DNA of 64,000 bases from Burkholderiales bacterium (lineage in GTDB: Bacteria; Pseudomonadota; Gammaproteobacteria; Burkholderiales; Burkholderiaceae_C). Within the stretch, counting starts at the first letter, position 1, and the number at the start of each line of letters is the position of its first letter. The position numbers and the translations under genes were made by a program. Where the stretch lies: positions 37,434 to 101,433 of the forward strand of contig CANJJE010000012.1 of NCBI GenBank assembly GCA_947474755.1, given 5' to 3'. Positions 28,078 through 36,778 of this stretch are shown here, piece by piece. The notes beneath the pieces are model-generated. The model did not search any database. It worked only from the letters and a program-made list of their open reading frames with translations, and was not told where the DNA came from.

Positions 28078-28976
28078 GGACTGGCGCTCAGGGTCGCAAC
28101 CTCAGCTCCCTTGCGTGCATACATCCCGCCGCTGAATCGGAAGGTACCGAAGAAGTGCGCGAACACGGCGCGGTCGATGTCGACGCCCGGACCCCAGAAG
28201 GGGTAGGTTTCTACTGGTAGCACCAGACTGTCGGGCGCATTGGCAGCGAAGAAGTTGGAGGTGACCTGTTCCGAACCCCAGCGGTGCCATTTGTCCTTGC
28301 CGATCAGCGCCTCCATGCGTTGCGAGAACTCGCGGATCCGCTCGATGTCCAGGTAGCCTGGCGCGAAGCCAGTGAAACCCGCGCAGCCGCGCACATAGCG
28401 GAGTTGTCCGGTTGTGTCGAGCGATTCCAGCGCGCATTCGGCCAGGCTTTGCACATGGTCGTCACGCCTCTCCTGCGCGTAGCGACTGGCCTGCTGTAGC
28501 GGGATGGCTACTGTTCCTCCGGGGGTGCCCAGTGTGAAGCTGCGGCGCTGCTCGATGCACGCCAGCACCTCGGTCGGACGGGCCAGCGTGAGCGTATCGG
28601 CATCGAGCTGCACCGCGTAGTGATCCCGGTTCTGCGCTGCCAGCGTCAGCAGCCGTTCCCAGCAGCCGCCCTCGGGCAAGCCATCGGTCGGCACGCAGCG
28701 GCGTTCGATGAAACTCACCACTCCGAGGTGCTTCGTCAGCACGCTGCGGTCTTCTTCGGTCAGCCCATCGTCCACCACCACAAAGCCACGCGGCCGGACG
28801 TGGCGCGCAAAGGATTTGGCTGCCAGCAGATACATGGTCATGTCGGGGTGATAGGCCTGACTGACGACGACCACCGCGCTGGCCGCATCGCAGACGACTG
28901 GTGCGCTGTCGTAGATGCCGCGGCAACGCAACTCCAGCCAGGCCTTGCCCGCGCGCTTCTTGACACCACTCCACAT
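28074..28976 (-). CDS. GT-A-like glycosyltransferase, uncharacterised
   Basis: The ATG at 28976 is chosen over upstream codons because AAAGGAGT lies at good spacing before it, giving 300 aa. The protein shows 'VVVVSQAYHPDMTMYLLAA' and a DxD-like 'VQLDADTLTL' near residues 109-118, which suggests a nucleotide-sugar-dependent transferase. A C-terminal 'PFWGPGVDIDRAVFAHFFG' is unusual and I do not know it from a named family. It is coupled to the flippase gene and belongs to the exopolysaccharide set. Confidence 0.55.
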   Translation of the reverse strand: MWSGVKKRAGKAWLELRCRGIYDSAPVVCDAASAVVVVSQAYHPDMTMYLLAAKSFARHVRPRGFVVVDDGLTEEDRSVLTKHLGVVSFIERRCVPTDGLPEGGCWERLLTLAAQNRDHYAVQLDADTLTLARPTEVLACIEQRRSFTLGTPGGTVAIPLQQASRYAQERRDDHVQSLAECALESLDTTGQLRYVRGCAGFTGFAPGYLDIERIREFSQRMEALIGKDKWHRWGSEQVTSNFFAANAPDSLVLPVETYPFWGPGVDIDRAVFAHFFGTFRFSGGMYARKGAEVATLSASP

Positions 28977-29031
28977 GCTGGACTCCTTTTGCTCTGGCTG
29001 GCGTTGGCCGTGGTGCTTGCAGCGGTACTGA

Positions 29032-30693
29032 TCAGTCGACCCGGTAATCGGGCGAGTGAACCCGCAACCAATGCTCAAGCATGATCAGGATCCATACCAT
29101 CTCGCCGTAGTAACCAGCGTGTTCTGCCAGGCGCTGGTCGAGCAGTTCGCGCAGGAAAGCCGGCTCGACGATGCCGCGGCCCGCCAACGTGCCCAACGCG
29201 TCTTGCGCCAGCCGGCGCAGGGCGTCATGGCGCAGCGCCCACACGCCAAACGGCAGACCGAAACCCTGCTTCTTCTTGGTGATGATGGCGTCGGGAAGGA
29301 AGCCGCGCAGAGCCTCCTTGAAGAACCAGCGCAGCTTGAGGCCGCGCAATTTGTAGTCAACGGGGAGCGCAGCAGCGAAATCGAGCAGGCCGGTGTCGAG
29401 CATCGGGAAACCGACCTGCAGTCCGGCCAGGCGGCTCGTGCCACAGACCTTGGGCAGATCGTTCTCGGCCAGCGTGTAGCGCCAATCGAAGGCCAGCTGC
29501 CGGTTGAGCAGGCTGTCGGTTCGTGCCGACGACCACACCGCCTCCTGCTCACGCAGCGTCAGCGAAGGGTCCAGCTGTTGCCTGAAGGCGGGGCTGAGCA
29601 CACGCTCCACACCCAGACGCAACAGCAGGTTGTAGCTTTCGAGGCGCGCCGGCATCGGTTGCCGGGCCTGCTCGACATAGCTCCATGCCTTGCTCAGCAG
29701 CGGCAGAGCGCGCACGCTGCGGGAAAGCGGCTCGACGAATCCGCTGCGCAGCGCTGCCGGTACCTGGCCATACCAGTTGAACACCCTCTGCTTCGCGTAC
29801 CGTGTGTTGCCACCAAAGAGCTCGTCGCCACCGTCGCCGGCCAGGATCCGACTGACGCCGTCTTCGCGGGCCATGCGGGCGCAGTAGTAGGCGGGCAGGG
29901 CCGACGAGTTGCCGAAGGGCTGGTCGTAGCTGGCCGCCACCTCGGGGATGCTGCGCACCAGATCGTCCGGCGTGACGTAGTACTCGTGGTGTTCGGTATC
30001 GAAATGCTGGGCAGCCAATCGGGCGTAGGACATCTCGTCGTAACCGTCGGCGTCGAAGCCGATCGAATAGCTCGCCGCCCGTTGCCCGCTGGCCTCGCGG
30101 ATCATGCCTGCCACCGTTGAGCTGTCGGTGCCACCGCTCAGGTAGCACGCTGGCTTGCTGCCGTCGAGTTGTGTGGCTACGGCGTCGCGAAGCAGTGTCT
30201 TGAACCGGTCGCGCAGCGCGTCGAAGCTTTCGCCACGGCCTGCGTCATCGAAAGTCGGTACCCAGTAGGGGGCAACGCGCAGGTGGCCGTTGGCAAACAC
30301 TGCATAGTGGGCAGGCGGTAGCCTGAATACGCCCTGGTAGGCCGTGCGCGGCGATGGGATGGCGTGAAAGTAGAGGTAGTCGTAGATCGCCTGAGGGTCG
30401 AGTGGAGCCGACGATCCGGCCAGCTCATCAGCCCGTTCGGCCACGGTAATGCGGTCGCCGTCGATGCGGTAGCACAGAGATTGGATGGCAAAGCGGTCGA
30501 CGGCAAGCGTCGTGCTCCCGTCGGGACCCGGCATGGCCACCGCAAAAGGGCCTTCCACCGAGGCGATGGCTTGCGGCAGATCGAGTGCAGCCAAGGTCAT
30601 GCGCCAGCCGTCTGTGACTGCCGCGTCCGAACCGCCCTGCGTCAGGGCCTGCGAGGCAAATCGTGGCCTGCCCTTCAAAAATGGGAATGTCAT
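29032..30693 (-). CDS. Asparagine-synthase-like protein lacking the N-terminal Cys
   Basis: The 553-aa protein has a synthetase domain with PP-loop 'YLSGGTDSSTVAGM' and 'ILAGDGGDELFGGN'. Its N-terminal part keeps the class-II glutaminase outline ('VEGPFAVAMPG') but starts 'MTFPFLKG', with no Cys at position 2. It cannot use glutamine in the normal way and may take free ammonia or another amine, or act as an amide ligase of the beta-lactam-synthetase type. It is the second member of this superfamily in the locus and sits beside the flippase. Confidence 0.8.
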   Translation of the reverse strand: MTFPFLKGRPRFASQALTQGGSDAAVTDGWRMTLAALDLPQAIASVEGPFAVAMPGPDGSTTLAVDRFAIQSLCYRIDGDRITVAERADELAGSSAPLDPQAIYDYLYFHAIPSPRTAYQGVFRLPPAHYAVFANGHLRVAPYWVPTFDDAGRGESFDALRDRFKTLLRDAVATQLDGSKPACYLSGGTDSSTVAGMIREASGQRAASYSIGFDADGYDEMSYARLAAQHFDTEHHEYYVTPDDLVRSIPEVAASYDQPFGNSSALPAYYCARMAREDGVSRILAGDGGDELFGGNTRYAKQRVFNWYGQVPAALRSGFVEPLSRSVRALPLLSKAWSYVEQARQPMPARLESYNLLLRLGVERVLSPAFRQQLDPSLTLREQEAVWSSARTDSLLNRQLAFDWRYTLAENDLPKVCGTSRLAGLQVGFPMLDTGLLDFAAALPVDYKLRGLKLRWFFKEALRGFLPDAIITKKKQGFGLPFGVWALRHDALRRLAQDALGTLAGRGIVEPAFLRELLDQRLAEHAGYYGEMVWILIMLEHWLRVHSPDYRVD

Positions 30694-30934
30694 CGAGGTT
30701 CAGTGAGGTCTGCGACGCCAAGTCCCGCTTGCTGCGCCGTGTGGTCTGCGTGGGCGCGGCCCGGGCCGCAGTGCGCGAATTGTGGGCTACCGACTCCGGC
30801 CGTCATTGCCCGTTTCAATGGCAGATGGTCTTGTCGCAGAGAACTCGCGTGAAGTTCTCCACTGCTTCGGCCTTGTCGTGAACAGGCCTTGTGCAGTTGC
30901 GCCAGGTCAGCGCCGGTCATCGATTTTTGCGGGC

Positions 30935-31660
30935 TTATCGCGAAGCCGCAGAGGCCGCGACTTCCGCCGGAGCCGATGCGGCGGCATCCGGCTGCGCCAC
31001 CGGGTCGCGCCATTGGCCGACCTCGATCAACTTGTTCTTCAAGGTTTCTTTCTCCATGCCCAGCGATGCGGCCAAGTGGGCCTGCTCGAGGGCCAGGTCG
31101 TAGGCCTTCATGTCGAAATAGATCAGGCCCATATTGAAGTGCGTGAATGGGTTGTCTCCTGCCTGAGTGCCGACATACGTGAGTTGAGCCCGGGCATCCT
31201 GAAGCCGGTCCTTCTTGATCAGGTACTGTGCGTAGATCATGCGCGCGATCAGATCGTCAGACCTCCAGCGAATCGCGCGCCGCAGGTAGCAGTCGATCGT
31301 GTAGCGTGAGTCTTTCGGCTGGTCAGTTCGTTCCCGTTCGCCAAGGCGAATCAGCGTCAACAGGGCCCGGTGGTGGTTGGGATAAGCGTGCAGCGTGTAA
31401 TCCAGATCAGCACCAAAGGAGTTGAACATCGGATGGATCAGGTCTTCGACATTCTGTTGGAAGTGACCGCCTTCCACCACGGCCAGCAGTTTGCGGTCCG
31501 TGCGGTAGTCCATGGGGGCGACGCGCTTGGCCACCACCATGGTCCCGCATTCGAACTCTTCCGCGGTCTGGGGCCGGGCAAGCTGTGCATGGGCCGACAA
31601 GACGCCACCAGAGCAGGTAAGTACCAGAAGACACCTGAGGATGTACACGCCGAGTTTCAT
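30935..31660 (-). CDS. Exported TPR-like protein
   Basis: The 241-aa protein has a signal peptide ('LLVLTCSGGVLSAHA', ending near residue 25). Its middle and C-terminal part shows helical repeats of TPR type ('ARMIYAQYLIKKDRLQDA', 'HFNMGLIYFDMKAYDLALE'). The tail is Ala/Pro-rich. It is probably a periplasmic scaffold for export or assembly. The gap to the downstream synthase gene is 241 bases and holds no supported gene. Confidence 0.65.
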   Translation of the reverse strand: MKLGVYILRCLLVLTCSGGVLSAHAQLARPQTAEEFECGTMVVAKRVAPMDYRTDRKLLAVVEGGHFQQNVEDLIHPMFNSFGADLDYTLHAYPNHHRALLTLIRLGERERTDQPKDSRYTIDCYLRRAIRWRSDDLIARMIYAQYLIKKDRLQDARAQLTYVGTQAGDNPFTHFNMGLIYFDMKAYDLALEQAHLAASLGMEKETLKNKLIEVGQWRDPVAQPDAAASAPAEVAASAASR

Positions 31661-32071
31661 GCCACGACTTTAGGGCGTGAGCGTCGCAGGGACAAGGCTT
31701 GCAGGCCCTGCGCTCAGTGAATCAATGCGCAAACTCGGCGCTGACGGAATCGACCAGGCTGCCAGGGTCTGAAAGACATCGCCATCGAGTCCAGGCCGGG
31801 CATGACACCGAGCTACGCTGTACGTTGCGTGAAGGCGGCGCCCCGAGCCATTTTCCTTCGGTACTCCGTCCTGCAACTGGATCACTTCCTGCGTCGCATT
31901 CATGCGAATGATTCCGGGTTGGCCCCCACCTACAGCTTGTCCAGGGCTCGCGCTGAATCCCTGAGGCGCTCTGGTCGCCGCGACCCGTCACAAGGTCACG
32001 CATCGCAAGGCCTGGCGCTCCGGATCCTGTGACATACTTTTTTTCTACTGTTCGCCGAGTGGCCAGACGAC
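31661..32071. other. Intergenic region, divergent TPR-like gene and acyl-CoA ligase
   Basis: No coding region is convincing in these 411 bases. A palindrome GGTCGCCGCGACC lies at 31973-31985, related to the GTCGCGAC sites at 4606 and 4666 but with one extra central base. A T-run (near 32038-32045) precedes the ligase start. Promoters for both flanking genes should lie here. Confidence 0.4.
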
Positions 32072-33670
32072 ATGAGCGATTCCTATCTGCTGCCCGATCT
32101 GATCCGCGTGGCGGCCGCTCGCGCGCCCGGCGCGCCAGCCCTCATTCACGGTGAGATGAGTCTGAGCTACGGTGAACTGGACGCTGCGGTCCAGGCCTTT
32201 GCTGGGGGTCTTGCGGCATTGGGCCTGCAGCGCGGCGAGCGCGTAGCCATCTACCTCGACAAGCGCGTGGAGACGGTGATCGCCAGCTTCGCAGCGCCCG
32301 CTGCGGGTGGCGTGTTCGTGCCGCTGAACCCTCTGCTCAAGGCGGACCAGATCGGGTTCATCCTCGACAACTGCGCCGTTCGTATGCTGGTCACCTCACC
32401 CGAGCGGCTGAGCCTGTTGGTGCCGGTTCTGGGGTCATGCCCGAGCTTGCGTCACATCGTGCTGACGGCGGCACTTGCCGAGCCCATGGCAATGCCGCCA
32501 GGGTTGACGGTCCATCTCTGGCAGGACCTCTGTAGAGCCGCCACATCGGTCGGTCGGCGTTCGATCGATACCGACATGGCTGCGATCCTCTATACCTCGG
32601 GCAGCACGGGCAAACCCAAGGGTGTGGTGCTGTCGCACCGCAATATGGTCGCCGGTGCGAAGAGCGTGGCCTCGTACCTCGGGAACCACGCCGGCGACAC
32701 ATTGCTTGCTGCCTTGCCACTGTCCTTCGATGCCGGCTTCAGCCAGCTGACCACCGCTTTCCACAGCGGTGCTCGCGTCGTGCTGCTGAATTACCTGGTG
32801 CCGCGAGATGTGCTCAAGGCGGTTGTCAAGCACCGGGTCACCGGCTTGACAGCGGTTCCGCCGTTGTACATCCAGCTCACGCAACTGGAGTGGCCCGCGG
32901 GTGTCGATGAGCACCTGCGCTACTTCGCCAACACCGGCGGGCGCATGCCGCGCGAGACCCTGGACTCATTGCGCGCCCGCGTCCCGCGCAGCATGCCGTT
33001 CCTGATGTACGGGCTCACCGAGGCGTTTCGCTCGACTTACCTGCCGCCCGAGGAGGTCGATCGCCGCCCCGACTCGATCGGCAAGGCCATCCCGAATGCA
33101 GAAATTCTCGTGCTGCGGCCCGATGGCAGCGAGTGCGACACCGACGAGCCCGGCGAGCTGGTGCACCGCGGCGCCCTGGTCGGCATGGGCTACTGGAACG
33201 ATACCGAGAAGACGGCCGAGCGCTACAAGCTGCTGCCCGGCCGCGACAGCGCGCTGCAGCTGCCGGAGTACGCGGTGTTCTCGGGCGACACGGTGCGGCG
33301 CGATGCAGAGGGGTTTCTCTACTTCGTCGGTCGAAACGACGAGATGATCAAGACCTCGGGTTACCGGATCAGCCCGACGGAGATTGAAGAAGTGCTGTAT
33401 GCCACCCGGCTGGTGGGTGAGTGCGTTGCTTTTGGCGTCGAGCACGCCGTGCTCGGCCAGGCTGTGCATGTGATTGCCACGCCGCCGCCCAATGGCGGCG
33501 AGATCGATATGGCGGCGCTGATGCAGCAATGTCGTGTGCACATGCCTGCTTACATGGTGCCGGCGGCGGTCGAGGTGCGCGCCGGTCCGCTGCCGCGCAA
33601 CCCCAACGGCAAGATCGACCGCAAGCTGCTCAGCACCGAGGTGCTGGCTCGGATGGCCGCGCCGACCTGA
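32072..33670 (+). CDS. Acyl-CoA ligase (AMP-forming), exosortase A system-associated
   Basis: The 532-aa ANL enzyme has the adenylation motifs in order: 'ILYTSGSTGKPKG' (about 171-183), 'YGLTE' (about 312), 'YFVGRNDEMIKTSGYRISP' (about 418-436), and the C-terminal catalytic Lys in 'NPNGKIDRKLL' (about 511-521). It should activate a carboxylic acid as acyl-AMP and pass it to CoA or a carrier protein. It is convergent with the eight-gene operon that encodes two acyl carrier proteins, the likely acceptors. In other XrtA loci this ligase adjoins a PLP-dependent decarboxylase; none is present here. Confidence 0.9.
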   Translation: MSDSYLLPDLIRVAAARAPGAPALIHGEMSLSYGELDAAVQAFAGGLAALGLQRGERVAIYLDKRVETVIASFAAPAAGGVFVPLNPLLKADQIGFILDNCAVRMLVTSPERLSLLVPVLGSCPSLRHIVLTAALAEPMAMPPGLTVHLWQDLCRAATSVGRRSIDTDMAAILYTSGSTGKPKGVVLSHRNMVAGAKSVASYLGNHAGDTLLAALPLSFDAGFSQLTTAFHSGARVVLLNYLVPRDVLKAVVKHRVTGLTAVPPLYIQLTQLEWPAGVDEHLRYFANTGGRMPRETLDSLRARVPRSMPFLMYGLTEAFRSTYLPPEEVDRRPDSIGKAIPNAEILVLRPDGSECDTDEPGELVHRGALVGMGYWNDTEKTAERYKLLPGRDSALQLPEYAVFSGDTVRRDAEGFLYFVGRNDEMIKTSGYRISPTEIEEVLYATRLVGECVAFGVEHAVLGQAVHVIATPPPNGGEIDMAALMQQCRVHMPAYMVPAAVEVRAGPLPRNPNGKIDRKLLSTEVLARMAAPT

Positions 33671-33729
33671 GTGCGAAGCAGTTCAGCGGCGGCCGCAGCG
33701 TGGTGGTACGCGCTGCTTTCACGGCGGCC

Positions 33730-34740
33730 TCAGTCCGTCGGCTTCCAGCCCGCGGCTCCCGCGACCGCCATGCCCAGGTAACGCAGCTTCGCGGGATGTC
33801 GTCGCCAGGCGTCGACCAGCGCATGCACGCCTATGCGCCGGTCACCACTGGCCAGGTGCTGGCGGCCGTACTCCATCCGGTAGCGCGCGATCAGCTGCTG
33901 GAACTCGCTGCGGTCGATGGCCTTGCCGTCCGGGCCGATCAGGCCCCAGTCTTTTTCGGCGCGCAGCAGCAGATCGCTGCGGAAATCGCGCGGCCGCGCC
34001 ACCCGACTGCCCTGGTTCAGGTGCTGCCGGTAGAGCGTGCTGGGCCAGTGCATCTGGGCAAAGGGATAGTGACGCGAGATCCGCAGGAACAGATCCCAGT
34101 CCTCGCTGTAGGCCAGATCGATGTCGAACAGCCCGCACTTGTCGAGGGCTTCGCGCCGAATCAGGGCCGAGCTCGTCAGCGCACAGCTGTCGCGCATGAA
34201 CTGGTGATAGACCCAGCCTGTGAACTCGGCGTCGAGGGTGTCTTCATCAGACGCCGGCCTCAGCGACTCCGGCGGTGGGAATACGCCCGCGACCGCGTGC
34301 CAGCGTATGCAGGTGCTGTAGACCACACCCAGCTCGGGCATGCGCTGCATCCAACCCAATTGCCGCTCGAGCTTCTCTGCGAACCAGTAGTCATCATGGT
34401 CCATGAAGCACAGGTAGCGCCCGCTGGACTCCGCATAGCCGCGGTTGCGCGCGACGCATACGCCCGCATTCGCCTGCTGCACCACGCGCACGCGCGGGTC
34501 GATGGTTGACGCGATGGCCACGGTGGCATCGGTCGAGCCGTCGTCGACGACGATCACCTCCCAGTCGGTGAAAGTCTGCGCCACGATGCTCAGCAGCGTC
34601 TGGCGGATGTATCGCTCGCAGTTGTAGCTGGGAATGACAACGCTGACCAAGGGTCCCACGCTGGCATCAGGGATGGGTCGGTCAGCCTCGCTGCCACTCG
34701 GTCGCGTGTCGTCGGGCATGGCAGCGCGGTGGCGGTTCAA
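33730..34740 (-). CDS. Glycosyltransferase family 2 protein
   Basis: The 336-aa enzyme has the GT2 opening 'VSVVIPSYNCERYI' (about 33-46), the nucleotide-binding 'VIVVDDGSTD' and 'CFMDHDDYWF'. It lacks membrane spans and should be cytoplasmic. The TTG at 34740 overlaps the acyl carrier protein stop (TTGA). An ATG at 34719 is an alternative start seven codons in. It is the last gene of the acyl-module operon, which links that module to glycan assembly. Confidence 0.85.
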   Translation of the reverse strand: MNRHRAAMPDDTRPSGSEADRPIPDASVGPLVSVVIPSYNCERYIRQTLLSIVAQTFTDWEVIVVDDGSTDATVAIASTIDPRVRVVQQANAGVCVARNRGYAESSGRYLCFMDHDDYWFAEKLERQLGWMQRMPELGVVYSTCIRWHAVAGVFPPPESLRPASDEDTLDAEFTGWVYHQFMRDSCALTSSALIRREALDKCGLFDIDLAYSEDWDLFLRISRHYPFAQMHWPSTLYRQHLNQGSRVARPRDFRSDLLLRAEKDWGLIGPDGKAIDRSEFQQLIARYRMEYGRQHLASGDRRIGVHALVDAWRRHPAKLRYLGMAVAGAAGWKPTD

Positions 34741-34991
34741 GCGCCGTCGATCTTGCGCTGCAGGAAGGCCTGCAGGCTACCGACGGTAGCGAAGACCTCG
34801 CCGTCGATCTCTTCGTCGTCCACCGAGATGCCCCAGCGCTCCTCGGCTGCAGTGACGATCGCCATCACGCCCATCGAGTCGAGTTCGGGTACCGCACCGG
34901 CCAGCGGCGAATCGGGGCGCAGGCGCAGGCCGCGGCCTTCGAGCACCAGCGTCTCATCGAGCATTTTCAGGAGTTCTGCCAGCACGGACAT
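34737..34991 (-). CDS. Acyl carrier protein
   Basis: The 84-aa four-helix carrier has the phosphopantetheine site at Ser39 in 'VPELDSMGVMAIV' and an acidic helix after it. It should carry the acyl group activated by the AMP-forming ligase or made by the E1/E2 enzymes. It is the second carrier in this operon (the first is at 37648). Two carriers in one locus suggest two acyl groups or a hand-over step. Confidence 0.88.
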   Translation of the reverse strand: MSVLAELLKMLDETLVLEGRGLRLRPDSPLAGAVPELDSMGVMAIVTAAEERWGISVDDEEIDGEVFATVGSLQAFLQRKIDGA

Positions 34992-35012
34992 GTCCTTCGA
35001 AGTGGGTTTTCG

Positions 35013-35879
35013 TTACTGGACCAGGTCAAAGGCCAGCGACTCGCTGTACAGGTAGTCGACGCAGGCGGGGTCCAGGGTCTGGGTGCGGACCAGCTTTCGA
35101 TTGAATCCGCTTTGCACATGGCTGGGCCAGGGAGGTGTGCGCTCGAGGAAGCGGTATTCGACCAACGTGAAGAGACGTCCGCGCACCAGGCCATGTGCGG
35201 CGACGCTGCGCAAGCAGCGCGCGAACACCGCGCGATCGCTGACGTGCAACACCAGCGCTGCCGGCAACTGGCGCACCTGTGATCGCCGGGTGATGACGTG
35301 GCACCAGCCTTCCGCTGCGCCCACCACCAGGTGCGACAGCCAGGGCAGCTCGCGGTGGTCTTCATAGGCCTGCAGCGCCTCGCCCGTCAGGCGGGCACGG
35401 ATCTGCTCGTCTTGCGTCAGCACCTGAACACCAGGCTGCCAGCCAGGGAGGTTGACGATCACTGCGCGGCGGTCATCGAGTTCGGTGAACTTGAGAAAGC
35501 GCAGCGTGGAGCCGACCACCTGTGTGGGCGAGAAATCGGTGTAGGTCCCATCGCCCTGGGCCAGCACCGCCATCGCCAGCCGCGTGCTGTGCTGGCGGTG
35601 TGAATGAAGCACGCACCAGCTCGTGATGTTGCAGAAGCGCTCCAGTCGTCCCTGGATCTGTCGGTCGGCATACAGCGCACCGATGCCGCCGACGAGCACG
35701 CCCTGGTCGCGCAGGGCGAAGCCGTAGTTGGGTGATTCGGGGCGGCGGTTGCGCCGGAAGTCGGCCGACCAGACGGCCGGTGTGCGCTCCGGGTTCAGGT
35801 GCTCATGCAGAAAGGCTGCGAACTCGTCGAGCGTGTCGTCCTCGATCGGCTCGATCGTGGGGCGCGCCTTGCTGTTCAT
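35013..35879 (-). CDS. GNAT-like acyltransferase, uncharacterised
   Basis: The 288-aa protein is weakly GNAT-like: 'GFALRDQGVLVGGIGALYADR' followed by 'ERFCNITSWCVLHSHRQHST', the strand-turn-helix pattern in which GNAT enzymes bind acyl-CoA. It may accept acyl groups from the carrier proteins. The C-terminal half (about 170-288) has no recognised domain. Its start overlaps the hydrolase 1 stop (ATGA). The family call is tentative. Confidence 0.55.
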   Translation of the reverse strand: MNSKARPTIEPIEDDTLDEFAAFLHEHLNPERTPAVWSADFRRNRRPESPNYGFALRDQGVLVGGIGALYADRQIQGRLERFCNITSWCVLHSHRQHSTRLAMAVLAQGDGTYTDFSPTQVVGSTLRFLKFTELDDRRAVIVNLPGWQPGVQVLTQDEQIRARLTGEALQAYEDHRELPWLSHLVVGAAEGWCHVITRRSQVRQLPAALVLHVSDRAVFARCLRSVAAHGLVRGRLFTLVEYRFLERTPPWPSHVQSGFNRKLVRTQTLDPACVDYLYSESLAFDLVQ

Positions 35880-36778
35880 GTGGCTCGGGCGGTGACCGGT
35901 TGCTCGGCCAGCCAGTCGAGTGCCCAGCTCACGACCTGATCCCGCTGGACGGCCGACGAGAAGGTGTGGTCACCCTCGGCCAGGTCGTGGCGCCGGGTGT
36001 CGTGGTCGGCCAGGGCCTGTTGCCAGGCCGGCGAGGCCTTGACGATCACGTCGAACTCCCGTGCGATCAAGTCGCGACCGCTTTGCACTATCAGAACTCG
36101 ACCTTTGAAGCGGTTCAGGCCGAGCAGCAGCCCCTCGGTGAGCGGCAGACTGCGGGGTATCGCGGTGGTCAAGGAATCGCTGGCAGGAGCCGACTTCGTC
36201 GGACCGGCTTGCCGTGCCTGTTGCACCAGCTCGACAGCGGACCTGGCCGATGTCAGCAGGTTCAGCTGGCCGTTGAACAGCTTGCGCCAGAAGCTGGGTT
36301 GCAGCAGTCGTTGCAGGTAGTAGTAGCGCAGCGTCGCCTGGGCGGCCAGCGCTCGGGTGCGAACCCACAGATTGAGCAACACGGCACCGTTGACGCGCGG
36401 ATCGCGGAAGGCGTAGTACAGCGCGGCCGATGCGGCGCTGCACTCGCCCCAGAGCACGACTTCGCGAACCTGCGGGCACTCGACCACCAGGCGGTCGATC
36501 GCGCAGCGGATGTCGTCGTCGAGCGCAGTGAAACCTTCGAATTCGCCGGGCGAATCGCCCATGCCGACGTGATCAAAGCGCAGCACCGGATAGCCAGCCT
36601 CGCTCAGCCGACGTGCCCACAGCGTCAGCTGTCGGTGCCCGCCGACACGGTACTGGGGGCCGCCACCGACGATCATCACGATGGCCCGCGTGCTTGCCGC
36701 AGCCGTGGCCACTGGGCGGTGCAGGATGGCCACCAGCGGCCCCTTGCTGCCTTCGATGGTGAAAGTGGATTCGTTCAT
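35876..36778 (-). CDS. Hydrolase 1, exosortase A system-associated (alpha/beta hydrolase)
   Basis: The 300-aa protein has an alpha/beta-hydrolase pattern: 'IVMIVGGGPQYRVGGHRQ' (oxyanion region), 'FDHVGMGDSPGEFEG' and the nucleophile elbow 'LWGECSAASAAL', where Cys113 holds the usual Ser position. Asp in 'VQSGRDLI' and His in 'LAEGDHTFS' complete a plausible triad. It matches the TIGR03100 class of XrtA-linked hydrolases, whose substrate is unknown. The start is set at 36778 by the ATGA overlap with hydrolase 2. Confidence 0.85.
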   Translation of the reverse strand: MNESTFTIEGSKGPLVAILHRPVATAAASTRAIVMIVGGGPQYRVGGHRQLTLWARRLSEAGYPVLRFDHVGMGDSPGEFEGFTALDDDIRCAIDRLVVECPQVREVVLWGECSAASAALYYAFRDPRVNGAVLLNLWVRTRALAAQATLRYYYLQRLLQPSFWRKLFNGQLNLLTSARSAVELVQQARQAGPTKSAPASDSLTTAIPRSLPLTEGLLLGLNRFKGRVLIVQSGRDLIAREFDVIVKASPAWQQALADHDTRRHDLAEGDHTFSSAVQRDQVVSWALDWLAEQPVTARAT

